DNA of 64,000 bases from Flavobacterium sp. WC2421 (GTDB lineage Bacteria > Bacteroidota > Bacteroidia > Flavobacteriales > Flavobacteriaceae). The position numbers were made by a program, and so were the translations under genes. Within the stretch, counting starts at the first letter, position 1; every line of letters begins with the position of its first letter. Under the pieces are notes generated by a model that saw only the letters and a list, made by a program, of their open reading frames with translations, searched no databases and was not told where the DNA came from. Below are positions 29,535 to 38,428 of this stretch, one piece after another. Location: contig NZ_CP162004.1 of NCBI RefSeq assembly GCF_040822115.1, positions 868,001 through 932,000 on the forward strand. The letters run 5' to 3'.

Positions 29535-29568
29535 TTGCAAATTAAACAAATAGAAAACCTTACTTTTG
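29535..29568 (+). promoter_or_regulatory. Bacteroidota-type promoter of rseP
   Basis: TTG at 29535-29537 and TACTTTTG at 29561-29568 are separated by 23 bases. This fits the -33 TTG / -7 TAnnTTTG pattern of Flavobacterium. The rseP start is 30 bases further on. Confidence 0.65.
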
Positions 29569-29597
29569 TGAGTTGTAAAAAGAATTAAAATTTAAAA

Positions 29598-30941
29598 ATG
29601 GATCTATTTATCAAGCTTTCTCAATTTTTATTGAGTTTATCATTACTTATTATACTTCACGAATTAGGACATTTTATTCCTGCTAAGTTATTTAAAACCA
29701 GAGTCGAAAAATTCTACTTGTTTTTTGACGTTAAATACTCCCTTATAAAAAAGAAAATTGGAGAGACTGAATACGGTATCGGTTGGTTGCCTCTAGGTGG
29801 TTATGTAAAAATTTCAGGAATGATTGACGAGAGTATGGACAAAGAGCAAATGGCTTTGCCTCCGCAACCTTGGGAATTTCGTTCTAAACCCGCTTACCAA
29901 CGTTTGATTATCATGTTAGGTGGTGTGACTGTTAATTTCATTTTGGCTTTCATCATTTATATCGGGATGGCATTTGCTTATGGCGATACATTTGTAGCCA
30001 ATACGGATTTCAAAGACGGTATGCTAATCGAAAATCCTGTGATGATAAAAGCAGGATTTAAAACAGGTGATAAAATATTGGCTGCTGATGGTGTCACTAT
30101 TGCAAAATTTGATAACGATATCAACATGAAAATCATCATGGCTAAAAAAGTGATGATTGAAAGAAACGGAATTCAACAAGAAATAAAAATGCCAATTGAT
30201 TTTGTAGATCAATTATCAAAGTATGAAAAAGGTTCCCTAATTGCTATTCGTATGCCATTTGCCATTGGTGCTGTTAGCGAAGAATCTCCAAACACTAATT
30301 TACAAGCTAAAGACATTATTACTTCTTTAAACGGACAACCAACAAAATATTTTGATGAAGCTAAAGTGATTTTAGCAAATAGTAAAGGAAAAACCATTCC
30401 TGCAACTATACTTCGTAATCAAAAAGAAGAAAACATTACTCTAATAGTATCTAAAGATGGAAAACTAGGAGTGAATGCAGGCGGAATAAGCATGGAATCT
30501 TTAGAAAAACTAGGATATTACAAGGTAAGCACAAAAGAATATGGTTTAATTGAGGCAATTCCTGTGGGAATCACCAAAGGGAAAGACCAATTAGTAGGAT
30601 ACGGAAAACAACTAAAAATGATTTTCAGTCCAAGTACAGGTGCTTACAAACAGGTTGGTGGTTTTAAAGCCATATTTGACATTTTTCCAAGTACATGGAG
30701 CTGGGAAGTTTTTTGGAGAATCACGGCTTTATTATCAATTATGCTTGGAGTAATGAACTTATTGCCTATTCCAGCGCTTGATGGTGGTCATGTCATGTTT
30801 TTATTATACGAAATAATCAGTGGTAAAAAACCATCTGATAAATTCTTAGAGAATGCTCAAATGGTTGGTTTCGTATTACTTATAACACTGTTACTATTTG
30901 CTAATGGAAACGACATTTACAAGTCAATTATAGGGAAGTAA
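29598..30941 (+). CDS. rseP: RIP zinc metalloprotease RseP
   Basis: The 447-residue membrane protease has the zinc motif HELGH at residues 21-25 in the first span. A PDZ region follows in the middle (two diverged segments around AGFKTGDKILAADG and NTNLQAKDIITSLNG). The second active-site motif is MNLLPIPALDGGH near residue 390. RseP cleaves transmembrane segments of anti-sigma factors or signal peptides in the inner membrane. Full length with a matched promoter. The tRNA-Asn promoter follows shortly after. Confidence 0.96.
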   Translation: MDLFIKLSQFLLSLSLLIILHELGHFIPAKLFKTRVEKFYLFFDVKYSLIKKKIGETEYGIGWLPLGGYVKISGMIDESMDKEQMALPPQPWEFRSKPAYQRLIIMLGGVTVNFILAFIIYIGMAFAYGDTFVANTDFKDGMLIENPVMIKAGFKTGDKILAADGVTIAKFDNDINMKIIMAKKVMIERNGIQQEIKMPIDFVDQLSKYEKGSLIAIRMPFAIGAVSEESPNTNLQAKDIITSLNGQPTKYFDEAKVILANSKGKTIPATILRNQKEENITLIVSKDGKLGVNAGGISMESLEKLGYYKVSTKEYGLIEAIPVGITKGKDQLVGYGKQLKMIFSPSTGAYKQVGGFKAIFDIFPSTWSWEVFWRITALLSIMLGVMNLLPIPALDGGHVMFLLYEIISGKKPSDKFLENAQMVGFVLLITLLLFANGNDIYKSIIGK

Positions 30942-30969
30942 AAAAAAGTAAAAAAAAATTAATTTTTGC

Positions 30970-30999
30970 TTGCAGAAATGAAATTTACCCCTATCTTTG
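30970..30999 (+). promoter_or_regulatory. Promoter of tRNA-Asn
   Basis: TTG (30970-30972), 19 bases, then TATCTTTG (30992-30999): a near-ideal Bacteroidota promoter. Transcription would start about 75 bases before the tRNA. Confidence 0.75.
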
Positions 31000-31079
31000 C
31001 ACCGCTTTACAAGTGAAACAAACGTCACTACTAAGCACACAAAAACGTTCATTCAGTATTAGAATAAAAATATACAGTT

Positions 31080-31153
31080 TCCTTCTTAGCTCAGTTGGTT
31101 AGAGCATCTGACTGTTAATCAGAGGGTCCTTGGTTCGAGCCCAAGAGAGGGAG
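31080..31153 (+). tRNA. tRNA-Asn (GTT)
   Basis: 74 bases folding as a cloverleaf. The acceptor TCCTTCT pairs with AGAGGGA, with a G discriminator base. The D arm is GCTCAGTTGGTTAGAGC. The anticodon stem is TCTGA/TCAGA with loop CTGTTAA (anticodon GTT at 31114-31116). The T arm is CTTGG/CCAAG with TTCGAGC. No CCA is encoded, as usual in Bacteroidota. It has its own promoter and terminator. Confidence 0.97.
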
Positions 31154-31159
31154 CTTTTT

Positions 31160-31192
31160 AAAAAGACTTTACAGCAATGTAAGGTCTTTTTT
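31160..31192 (+). terminator. Terminator of tRNA-Asn; identical copy at 37379
   Basis: AAAAAGACTTTAC pairs with GTAAGGTCTTTTT around loop AGCAAT. Bases 31160-31200 recur without change at 37379-37419. A hairpin with the same loop ends tRNA-Cys (58485-58512). Confidence 0.9.
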
Positions 31193-31300
31193 GTTTTTAA
31201 TACTTTCGTATTTGGGGGCAGCTCGCGTTCTAGAGTGCCTTAGTTTTATAAAAACCCAAAATATCCACTACACCCTTTTTTAAAACCTCTTTGTAGTACA

Positions 31301-31445
31301 GGAGCTATTCCTGCCTTTCCTTTCATTCTTATGTATAGCCTTAGCTTTTCTACAGCATAAAAGGAGCTTCTTGCAGTCACTCTTTTATACCTAGAAAAAC
31401 AGCAGCCTCTCGCATAAGGAATTCCATTGCAGTCAGGGCTAGGGG
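31301..31445. repeat. Degenerate family C repeat
   Basis: It starts GGAGCTATTCCTGC and ends GCAGTCAGGGCTAGGGG, echoing both ends of the element at 3076-3153 with a longer, decayed interior. The rest of the 490-base gap between the tRNA and the gene at 31648 is AT-rich and shows no gene. Confidence 0.5.
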
Positions 31446-31647
31446 GATTTGAGTTTAGGAGAAAGTTTTTATTTAAAAGACATCAATTTAAGAATTACTA
31501 CATTTTTTTCAGATTTATAAAACGCTAACAACTTGTTTACAAATACCTTTTACACGCTTACAATTGTAGGCGGGTCAATTTGTAAGTAAATGTCTAATTT
31601 TAAATCTAAACATAAATAATAATTATATTTGTTAAAACTTATTATTG

Positions 31648-32421
31648 ATGATTAAAAATAAAAGCAAACATGAAAATTATGAAATTCTAAATTTATTAGG
31701 TTATGGATTGTCAAAATTTGATAATGCATTTATAAAGGAATTTGGATTTAGTACAAAAAATAGTTTTTTTAACTATTTCGTTGAAATAGAAATTGTTGAC
31801 ACTGGAAGTGTAGTGAAAAATAGAATGGATTTATTTGATCCCTTTTTTCCAGATAATGGACGAAAAGGTTGGTGGCAAAAAGGCGATGCTTATATAAATC
31901 GTAAGCATTTAATTGATAGTTTGTTTGGAAATGAAAATGTAAAAGGATATTCAAATATTGTGAAATTATTTTTAAAAGAAAATTATAAAGTCGAAGATCT
32001 TTATGTTGAGGTTAAACCCATCGTTCAATCAAGATTTAAGAAGCTCCAAGAAACAGGTTTGGAAGCAGAATTGTATTTTATAAACAACTATAATTTAATT
32101 GATGTTTTTAAAAATGGAATCATTGAAGATGCCCGATTATATGGAGATGGATATGATTTTCAAATAAGCGTAGATGCTAACACCTTTTTAGCAGAAGTTA
32201 AAGGAATCAGAGCAAAAAAGGGAAAATTTAGACTGACTGAAAATGAATATACTAAAGCAAAAGAATATCAATCGAATTATATTGTCACTTTAGTTTTAAA
32301 TTTAGATGATTCACCTACTTTTTTGACAATAGATAATCCTTTGAAAAATTTAAAATTCGAGGAAAAAATAATTAAATCAAAGGAGACTAAAGAGTATCAT
32401 TTATGTAACGATATATGTTAA
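31648..32421 (+). CDS. DUF3883 domain protein, nuclease-like, possible defence gene
   Basis: About 257 residues. The C-terminal half matches the DUF3883 pattern: GLEAELYFINNYN, then LYGDGYDFQISVDANTFLAEVKGIRAKKGKFRLTENEYTKAKEY. The G-Y-D and E-V-K residues fit a PD-(D/E)XK-like core. DUF3883 domains are frequent in restriction and other defence genes. I start at ATG 31648; the preceding TTG is less likely. The stop overlaps the next gene's start by seven bases, so the two are coupled. Composition looks more AT-rich than the flanking housekeeping genes. The N-terminal half is not recognised. Confidence 0.78.
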   Translation: MIKNKSKHENYEILNLLGYGLSKFDNAFIKEFGFSTKNSFFNYFVEIEIVDTGSVVKNRMDLFDPFFPDNGRKGWWQKGDAYINRKHLIDSLFGNENVKGYSNIVKLFLKENYKVEDLYVEVKPIVQSRFKKLQETGLEAELYFINNYNLIDVFKNGIIEDARLYGDGYDFQISVDANTFLAEVKGIRAKKGKFRLTENEYTKAKEYQSNYIVTLVLNLDDSPTFLTIDNPLKNLKFEEKIIKSKETKEYHLCNDIC

Positions 32422-32684
32422 CATTAAAAGAGAAAATTTCGTGTTTAGAAGAAATTTTAACAAAGCCGATCGAGAACTATTCAGATAGTTTTAAAACTGA
32501 TATTTTGTTTTATTTCGATGAATTTAATATAGCAAATCCAATGTTGAGCTTTTTGAATAAAATAACAACTAGAGAAGAAATTGTAATTTGGCTTGATAAA
32601 TTAACTTCAAGAATTGTTTTGAAGTATGATGATGATTATGAACAGATAAATGACTTCATTTATGATTATATTGAATTAGGTTAA
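32415..32684 (+). CDS. Small acidic hypothetical protein, middle gene of the DUF3883 locus
   Basis: The 89-residue protein is helical and acidic (ends DDDYEQINDFIYDYIELG). It has no signal and no motif I recognise. The ATG at 32415 lies inside the end of the DUF3883 gene, so it is translationally coupled. The frame after its stop is the same one used by the next gene, with only the TAA at 32682-32684 and 15 codons between. A role as an inhibitor or accessory to the flanking nuclease-like proteins is possible but speculative. Confidence 0.7.
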   Translation: MLTLKEKISCLEEILTKPIENYSDSFKTDILFYFDEFNIANPMLSFLNKITTREEIVIWLDKLTSRIVLKYDDDYEQINDFIYDYIELG

Positions 32685-32729
32685 TTTAAATCATTTGCAG
32701 AAATAGATCTCGAAAATAAAGGTAATTAT

Positions 32730-33821
32730 TTGAAATTACACTCTGTAACCGCAAGGCTTTCTAAGCTTTTTAGTGAGAGCGAAACACCTTATTTATATTA
32801 CAGGGCAGCTGAAAATATATTTTGTAGAAGTTTTGACGCTGAAAATTTATCAAGAGGAGATAGTGCTTTTGATGCTAATTTTAATTCTGTTGGTGTTGGT
32901 TTAAAAACTTTTATCAGTCAAAATCAATACAGTACTGAGAAAATTGCCGAATTTAATAAATTATCTAGTCAACTTAAGGACTTTAAAGGAAAGGCCTTGG
33001 CACTAAAATTGGCAGAATTTAGAAATGATAGAATTCAACTAGCTAATAGGTTGTATGATATTGAAAATTCAGTATATCATATTGTTGCAAGAAAAAGCAA
33101 TGAATTAATGTTGTTTGAAACGGATTATGATATCATTGATATTGATAATATTAATTCTGTAAAAGAAACTGGAAGTAGCTTGCAGTTTAATGATGGAAAT
33201 AATTTTTATTCATATAATTTTTCTAAAAGTACATTATTTAGAAAATTTGAAATTCCACAAAATGTTTTTCGATTACCAATTGAAATAATTGACGATCCAT
33301 ATAAGTTGTTAATGGAATTGTTTGAAGAAAACAAAGGCATTGATAAAGCAACTGATTTATATTCAAAAGGAGAAAATTATGTTATTTTACCTTTGTATGG
33401 ATTTAAAGATAAAAAGAAATTTGTTTTTGAAAAAAGTGGTTTGAACCAATGGAATGCAGGAGGAAGAAAGAGAGATTTTGGTGAGATTTATATTCCTATT
33501 CCAATAATTATACATCAACTATATCCTGGTTTTTTTCCAAAAAGAGATAAAGAATTTATTTTACAAATCCCCACAGGGCAAAAATTTACTGCAAAAGTTT
33601 GTCAAGAAAACTCCAAAGCCCTAATGACTAATCCTAATAAAGCTTTATCAGACTGGTTATTGAGGAAAATTTTGAATTTACCAGAAGGTGAATTAGCAAC
33701 AATTGAAATATTAGAAGAATTAGGTTTTGATAGTGTTATAATTTACAAAGATAAAGAAGGGAATTATAAAATTGACAAAGCAAAATCGGATAGTTTTGAA
33801 AGTTTTTTAGGTGATAATTAA
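32730..33821 (+). CDS. Restriction-endonuclease-like protein with probable B3-type DNA-binding C-terminus
   Basis: The 363-residue product opens with VTARLSKLFSESETPYLYYRAAENIFCRSF and GVGLKTFI..EKIAEFN. I associate this pattern with NgoFVII-type and related type II restriction enzymes. The C-terminal ~140 residues (RDFGEIYIPIPIIIHQLYPGFFP, SKALMTNPNKALSDWLLRKIL, LGFDSVIIYK) look like a B3-type DNA-binding domain. No ATG fits the conserved N-terminus: the frame upstream is open only back to the TAA at 32682, and the first usable start is TTG at 32730, unusual for this lineage. No DNA methyltransferase gene lies in the window, so a classical type II system is not supported. Confidence 0.65.
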   Translation: MKLHSVTARLSKLFSESETPYLYYRAAENIFCRSFDAENLSRGDSAFDANFNSVGVGLKTFISQNQYSTEKIAEFNKLSSQLKDFKGKALALKLAEFRNDRIQLANRLYDIENSVYHIVARKSNELMLFETDYDIIDIDNINSVKETGSSLQFNDGNNFYSYNFSKSTLFRKFEIPQNVFRLPIEIIDDPYKLLMELFEENKGIDKATDLYSKGENYVILPLYGFKDKKKFVFEKSGLNQWNAGGRKRDFGEIYIPIPIIIHQLYPGFFPKRDKEFILQIPTGQKFTAKVCQENSKALMTNPNKALSDWLLRKILNLPEGELATIEILEELGFDSVIIYKDKEGNYKIDKAKSDSFESFLGDN

Positions 33822-33973
33822 AAATTTGCTTTCAAAATATTTTTAGTAAAAAGGAGATACAGTATCAATCTTACTAAAATATAGTTCTCTTATTTAAATA
33901 AAATAATAAATTATTTTGCAACAAACTATTATTATTAAAAACATTATTTGTTTTTAAAATAGTTAAGTTTCCA

Positions 33974-34393
33974 TCAATACCCCCCACGATTCCCATCCAA
34001 CACCACCCACTTTTTATCGCTGTTCAATCTAAAGGTGCCAATGTGCTCTCTATTCCATTCTTGTGGGCTTATCAACGATAAGAAGTTGACTCCTGCCCCA
34101 TCGCGATACAAATGATAGATCTCGCCTATAACGGGCTCAAAAGAGAACTTAGCACTGTAGACCAGTTCGTTCCATTCGTATTCTTCCATCAGTTTTTGAT
34201 ACTGCAATTGGAGTTCGTTAAATTTATTACCTAGCTCTTTGTTTACGTTATCAATACCACTACTTTTCCAAGAAACTACATCATCTACTCTAATTACCGG
34301 AGCACCTACATTAGTAGCATAAGGCAATATATTAGCATTAAATCCTTCATCAACTGAATATACCACATTATCAGGTATTTTACTTTTCATCAT
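33974..34393 (-). CDS. DUF2452 family protein
   Basis: About 139 residues from the MMKSKIPDNVVYS start. It has the dense conserved core of DUF2452: LPYATNVGAPVIRVDDVVSWKS, LQYQKLMEEYEWNELVYSAKFSFEPVIGEIYHLY, and FLSLISPQEWN. Soluble, without signal. I prefer the ATG at 34393 (or 34390) to 34459, because a TATCTTTG promoter element on the minus strand (plus 34447-34454) lies between them. Conserved across Bacteroidota, function unknown. Monocistronic. Confidence 0.85.
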   Translation of the reverse strand: MMKSKIPDNVVYSVDEGFNANILPYATNVGAPVIRVDDVVSWKSSGIDNVNKELGNKFNELQLQYQKLMEEYEWNELVYSAKFSFEPVIGEIYHLYRDGAGVNFLSLISPQEWNREHIGTFRLNSDKKWVVLDGNRGGY

Positions 34394-34446
34394 CTGCCCC
34401 TTTAATTTAAAATGACTATCTATTTTTTTGTTTAACAATTTAACCG

Positions 34447-34454
34447 CAAAGATA
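34447..34454 (-). promoter_or_regulatory. Bacteroidota -7 promoter element for the DUF2452 gene
   Basis: TATCTTTG on the minus strand fits TAnnTTTG, 53 bases before the preferred start codon. It decides against the longer reading frame start at 34459. Confidence 0.55.
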
Positions 34455-34738
34455 AACAAAAAAATAATAGACCCGTTTTTTAATTCAACTTACTATTATT
34501 TTCTCGATTGGACTGAAACGTCTTTCCAAAAAATAGATAATCAATGTTCTTAGGTGATTAAAAAATCAAAGACATTGAATAACATCTCACAGGTTAGATG
34601 TAATAAATTGTGTTGGGTTTTATTTTTTTATTTATATTTAACAGTTCTTTTAATTAATAACCAAGTAATTAGTATACATTCTTAAAGAATTAATAACTAA
34701 AATATCAATTAATACCATAAACTAAAAACGTATTTACA

Positions 34739-36109
34739 ATGGGAAAAGCACTTTCAAGAAGAAATCTCCTTAAAACCTTGGGCCTTGTTACTGGAGGTAT
34801 ATTAACCATGCCTTTACATGGTTTTGCCGAAACATCGATACGATTGCACCTACCCGATCCAAAAAAGTATCCTGCTCCAATAAAACCAGTTACCGCTATT
34901 ACACTAGGCGCTGGAAATCGTGGTAATGTATATGGTAATTATGCCGTTCAATATCCAGAACATTTAAAAATTGTAGGAGTTGCAGACCCCATTGATATAA
35001 GAAAAGAACGCTATAGTGAAAAACACGCTATTCCTGCCGAAAATAGATTTGTAACCTGGGAAGATGTTTTTAAACGTCCCAAATTTGCTGATGCCATCAT
35101 CATTTCTACACCCGATAATTTGCATTATGGGCCTTGCATGAAAGCGCTGTCAATGGGTTACGATATTTTACTAGAAAAACCAATTGCACCCACTGAAAAA
35201 GAATGTCGAAAAATATTGGCTTTAGCCAAAAAAACAAACCGTATCGTGGCGGTATGTCATGTATTGCGTTATTCTCCTTATTTTATTAAAGTAAGAGAGC
35301 TCATCCAAAAAGGATCAATTGGAGAACTAATTAGTATTCAACATCTCGAACCGATTCAGCATATCCATATGTCTCACAGTTATGTACGTGGCAACTGGCA
35401 CAATAGTAAAGAAACTACCCCTATCATTCTGGCCAAATCCTGCCATGATCTTGATATTTTGCGATGGTTGGTAGGCAGTTCTTGTGAAAAAATAACGGCT
35501 TTTGGTGACTTAAAATGGTTTAAAAAAGAAAACACTCCTGTAGGCGCAACGCCTCGTTGTACGGATGGATGTGCAATAGAAAAAGAATGCCCGTATAGTG
35601 CTTTGAAAATTTACTACCGAGACAGACAGCGAACCCATGTATTTGACCTTCCTACCGAAGTAGAAAAACAAGGAGAAGCTATATTAGATCGCCTGAAAAC
35701 TACTAATTACGGCCGTTGTGTGTACCAAATGGACAACGACCAACCCGATCATTACACTACCAACCTTCAATTTTCTAATGGCGTTACAGCAGCATTTAGC
35801 ATGGAAGCGTTTACCTCTTATGAAGGAAGACGCACCCGTGTCATGGGAAGTCATGGAGATATTGTTGGGGACATGTCGCAATTTACATTAACTAACTTTT
35901 TGACGGGCGAAAAAACCGAATGGCAACAGAACAGTGATGCCCACGGTGGAGGCGATTGGAATTTAGTTTCCGATTGGATACAAGCCGTATCGCAACAAAA
36001 TGCAGGTTTACTATCTTCCTCTATAGACGCCTCAGTGGAAAGTCATATTATTGGGTTTACCGCCGAAAAAAGCCGCTTAAAAGGAACAGTAGAAAAGGTG
36101 GTCTTATAA
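34739..36109 (+). CDS. Tat-exported Gfo/Idh/MocA family oxidoreductase
   Basis: The 456-residue product begins with a twin-arginine signal (SRRNLLKTLGLVTGG), so it is folded with its NAD(P) cofactor before export. The Rossmann part has ITLGAGNRGNVYGNYA, and the EKP motif is DILLEKPIAPTEKE. In the C-terminal domain, PRCTDGCAIEKECPYSALKIYY carries three cysteines spaced C-x3-C-x5-C, recalled from this exported subfamily and suggestive of a structural or metal role. The nearest neighbour is the HGSNAT-like acetyltransferase gene 114 bases downstream. A glycan-modifying role is likely; substrate unknown. Confidence 0.9.
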   Translation: MGKALSRRNLLKTLGLVTGGILTMPLHGFAETSIRLHLPDPKKYPAPIKPVTAITLGAGNRGNVYGNYAVQYPEHLKIVGVADPIDIRKERYSEKHAIPAENRFVTWEDVFKRPKFADAIIISTPDNLHYGPCMKALSMGYDILLEKPIAPTEKECRKILALAKKTNRIVAVCHVLRYSPYFIKVRELIQKGSIGELISIQHLEPIQHIHMSHSYVRGNWHNSKETTPIILAKSCHDLDILRWLVGSSCEKITAFGDLKWFKKENTPVGATPRCTDGCAIEKECPYSALKIYYRDRQRTHVFDLPTEVEKQGEAILDRLKTTNYGRCVYQMDNDQPDHYTTNLQFSNGVTAAFSMEAFTSYEGRRTRVMGSHGDIVGDMSQFTLTNFLTGEKTEWQQNSDAHGGGDWNLVSDWIQAVSQQNAGLLSSSIDASVESHIIGFTAEKSRLKGTVEKVVL

Positions 36110-36223
36110 AGGTTAAATTGGCTTATCTCCAGTCGTTCATTAGAGAAAGCCATTACTAAAAACATTTCATTAATTCACTAGTTGAAAAAGCTGCACACCA
36201 TCCTTTTCTAAAATAAAACCTAC

Positions 36224-37324
36224 ATGGAACTACAAAAAAAAAGATACCTATCATTAGATATTTTTAGGGGTCTAGATATCGCCCTTATGATCATTGTTAA
36301 CTCACCAGGCAAAAGCGCCACTACTTTTGCCCCCTTATTGCACGCCAAATGGCATGGATTTACACTTACTGATTTGGTCTTTCCTACGTTCCTTTTTATT
36401 GTAGGGAATTCAATTAGTTTAAGCATGAATAAATACAGCCATTTATCTGATAAAGTGTTTTTAACTAAAGTATTAAAACGGACAGTACTACTCTTTCTAC
36501 TTGGGTTTTTAATGTATTGGTTTCCGTTTTTTGAAAATGGCGCACTGAAACCCTTGAGTGATACGCGGATTTTTGGTGTCCTGCAAAGAATTGCTTTGTG
36601 TTATTTTTTTGGCGCTATTATTTTACGCTTTTGGAAAACCCAAGTAGCAATCATTTTTAGTATCATCGCACTGCTGTCTTATCAATTTTTGCTCTATACA
36701 TTTGGTGATCTCACGCTAGAAGGAAATGCAGTATTAAAACTAGATACTTGGTTAATTGGAGCAAATCATATGTATCATGGTGACGGAATCGCATTTGATC
36801 CTGAAGGTTTGCTTAGTACCCTTCCCGCTATTGTAAACGTTATTGGTGGTTATCTTGCGGGTTCGTTTCTTCAAAAAAGCGGTCAAAATTATAATACCAT
36901 TATGAAAATGGTTCTTGCGGGTATCGTTTTAATTATAATTGCCGTAGGATGGAACTCTTTTTTACCCATAAATAAAAAATTATGGACCAGTTCCTTTGTT
37001 GTGCTTACTATTGGTCTCGACCTCATTATCCTTTCAGTATTGGTTTACCTATTGGATATCTTAAAAAAGACCAAATGGACTTTCTTTTTTGACGTTTTAG
37101 GTAAAAATCCATTGTTTATTTACCTCCTTTCGGAATTGTTAGTGATCACGCTTTATCAATTTAAAATAAAAGGAGTCTCCTCCTACGATTGGATTGCAGA
37201 GAATGTTTTTGTGGCGACTCTTGGGGATTATATGGGTTCTTTGGGGTTTGCTGTTTCCATCCTGCTGACTTGTTGGATTGTGGGTTATTTTTTAAATCGA
37301 AATAAAATTTATATCAAGATTTGA
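36224..37324 (+). CDS. Heparan-alpha-glucosaminide N-acetyltransferase-like membrane protein (DUF5009/NagX type)
   Basis: The 366-residue inner-membrane protein has about ten hydrophobic segments. The family start is clear: RYLSLDIFRGLDIALMIIVNSPG, then HAKWHGFTLTDLVFPTFLFIVGNSISLSM. The conserved His in AKWHGF fits the acetyl-carrying histidine of HGSNAT-type enzymes, which move acetyl groups across the membrane to amino sugars. It follows the Tat oxidoreductase on the same strand, suggesting a shared role in periplasmic glycan handling. Substrate inferred only from the family. Confidence 0.9.
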   Translation: MELQKKRYLSLDIFRGLDIALMIIVNSPGKSATTFAPLLHAKWHGFTLTDLVFPTFLFIVGNSISLSMNKYSHLSDKVFLTKVLKRTVLLFLLGFLMYWFPFFENGALKPLSDTRIFGVLQRIALCYFFGAIILRFWKTQVAIIFSIIALLSYQFLLYTFGDLTLEGNAVLKLDTWLIGANHMYHGDGIAFDPEGLLSTLPAIVNVIGGYLAGSFLQKSGQNYNTIMKMVLAGIVLIIIAVGWNSFLPINKKLWTSSFVVLTIGLDLIILSVLVYLLDILKKTKWTFFFDVLGKNPLFIYLLSELLVITLYQFKIKGVSSYDWIAENVFVATLGDYMGSLGFAVSILLTCWIVGYFLNRNKIYIKI

Positions 37325-37744
37325 TTCATTTTCACTATTTGAAGAATTACAAATAGAGAATGAATCTTTTTAATAATAAAAAAGACTTTACAGCAATGTA
37401 AGGTCTTTTTTGTTTTTAAGCCATAGTGAAATCAAGACTTTAGCACGTTTAACTATAAAAGGGAAATATTTGTCGGTTGACAACTTCTACAATGATTTTA
37501 GGAAAAAAAGGCATCCAATTCGGTAACACTTCTTTTATAAAAGGTATCCTCCTTTTAAAATGGTGCCAAACCCCTATCCCACCTAACCCAAAAGTTATGA
37601 AAAAAAATTCCAAGTTTTATTACTTTTAACCTCAACTCCAATTTTAGTAATAAACCTATCTTTTAAATAAATTTTAAAATAAGGCTTTTATAAAAACCAA
37701 ACCTTTACTAAATTACGTATCTAGACATACAAAACCGTACTAAA
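37325..37744. other. Gap after the acetyltransferase gene, with a copied tRNA-Asn terminator
   Basis: About 420 bases with no gene. The only clear feature is the terminator at 37379-37411. The rest is AT-rich; I see no convincing promoter before the gene at 37745. Confidence 0.5.
37379..37419 (+). terminator. Terminator identical to the tRNA-Asn terminator (41-bp direct repeat)
   Basis: Bases 37379-37419 equal 31160-31200, including the hairpin and T run. It ends the acetyltransferase transcript. The two copies enclose the 6.2-kb segment with the defence-like genes. No tRNA 3' end is present at this copy. Confidence 0.88.
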
Positions 37745-38428
37745 ATGAAGAATCCCCTTTTCAACAAAAAATATGTAACGATTGCTTTTTTATTTTTACT
37801 TACTCTTTTTACTGCCACTAAAGCAAATGCCCATGTTGCCATAGTCGATTTAGAAGACATGTCGGCCACTGACACGGTTTTTCTATACATCAAATTGGGT
37901 TTTGAACACATTATCCCACTTGGTATAGATCACATTCTATTTGTGCTCAGCTTGTTTTTACTAAGTCCTAAATTAAAACCTGTGTTGATGCAAGCAACGG
38001 CATTTACCGTTGCGCATACAGTTACTTTAGGATTATCGATGTATCAAGTTATTAATCCGCCAAGTTATATTGTAGAACCTATCATTGCGATTTCTATCAT
38101 GTATGTTGCGATGGAAAATATTTTATCCAAACAATTAAAAAAGACCCGAATAGGAATTGTATTTCTATTTGGATTAATTCACGGAATGGGATTTGCAAGT
38201 GTTCTTAGCGAATTGGGTTTGCCCAAAGAATCTTTTTTAACTTCGCTACTGATGTTTAATGTTGGCGTAGAGTTAGGGCAAATTTCAGTAATTGTTTTAG
38301 CCTATTTCTTATTAGCAAAATTCTTTGGCGATAAGCCATATTATCGCAAATACATTGTAGTTCCTGTATCTGCGGCCATATTCCTAATTGCAACCTATTG
38401 GACTATCGAACGCATATTCTTTAGCTAA
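37745..38428 (+). CDS. HupE/UreJ family membrane protein
   Basis: The 227-residue product has a signal peptide (through TKANAHVAIVD) and then six or so spans. The family motif region FEHIIPLGIDHILFVLSLFLLSPKLKPVLMQATAFTVAHTVTLGLS is rich in membrane His and Asp residues. FGLIHGMGFASVL lies in the second half. HupE/UreJ proteins are implicated in nickel or cobalt uptake, though this short Bacteroidota type has no proven substrate. It has no hydrogenase or urease neighbours, so the metal role is uncertain. Confidence 0.9.
   Translation: MKNPLFNKKYVTIAFLFLLTLFTATKANAHVAIVDLEDMSATDTVFLYIKLGFEHIIPLGIDHILFVLSLFLLSPKLKPVLMQATAFTVAHTVTLGLSMYQVINPPSYIVEPIIAISIMYVAMENILSKQLKKTRIGIVFLFGLIHGMGFASVLSELGLPKESFLTSLLMFNVGVELGQISVIVLAYFLLAKFFGDKPYYRKYIVVPVSAAIFLIATYWTIERIFFS

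Noticed and set aside
31160..37419. Proven tRNA-integrated island
   Set aside because: The 41-bp repeat is only the terminator, the tRNA 3' end is not duplicated and no integrase is present, so I keep it as a possibility rather than a feature.
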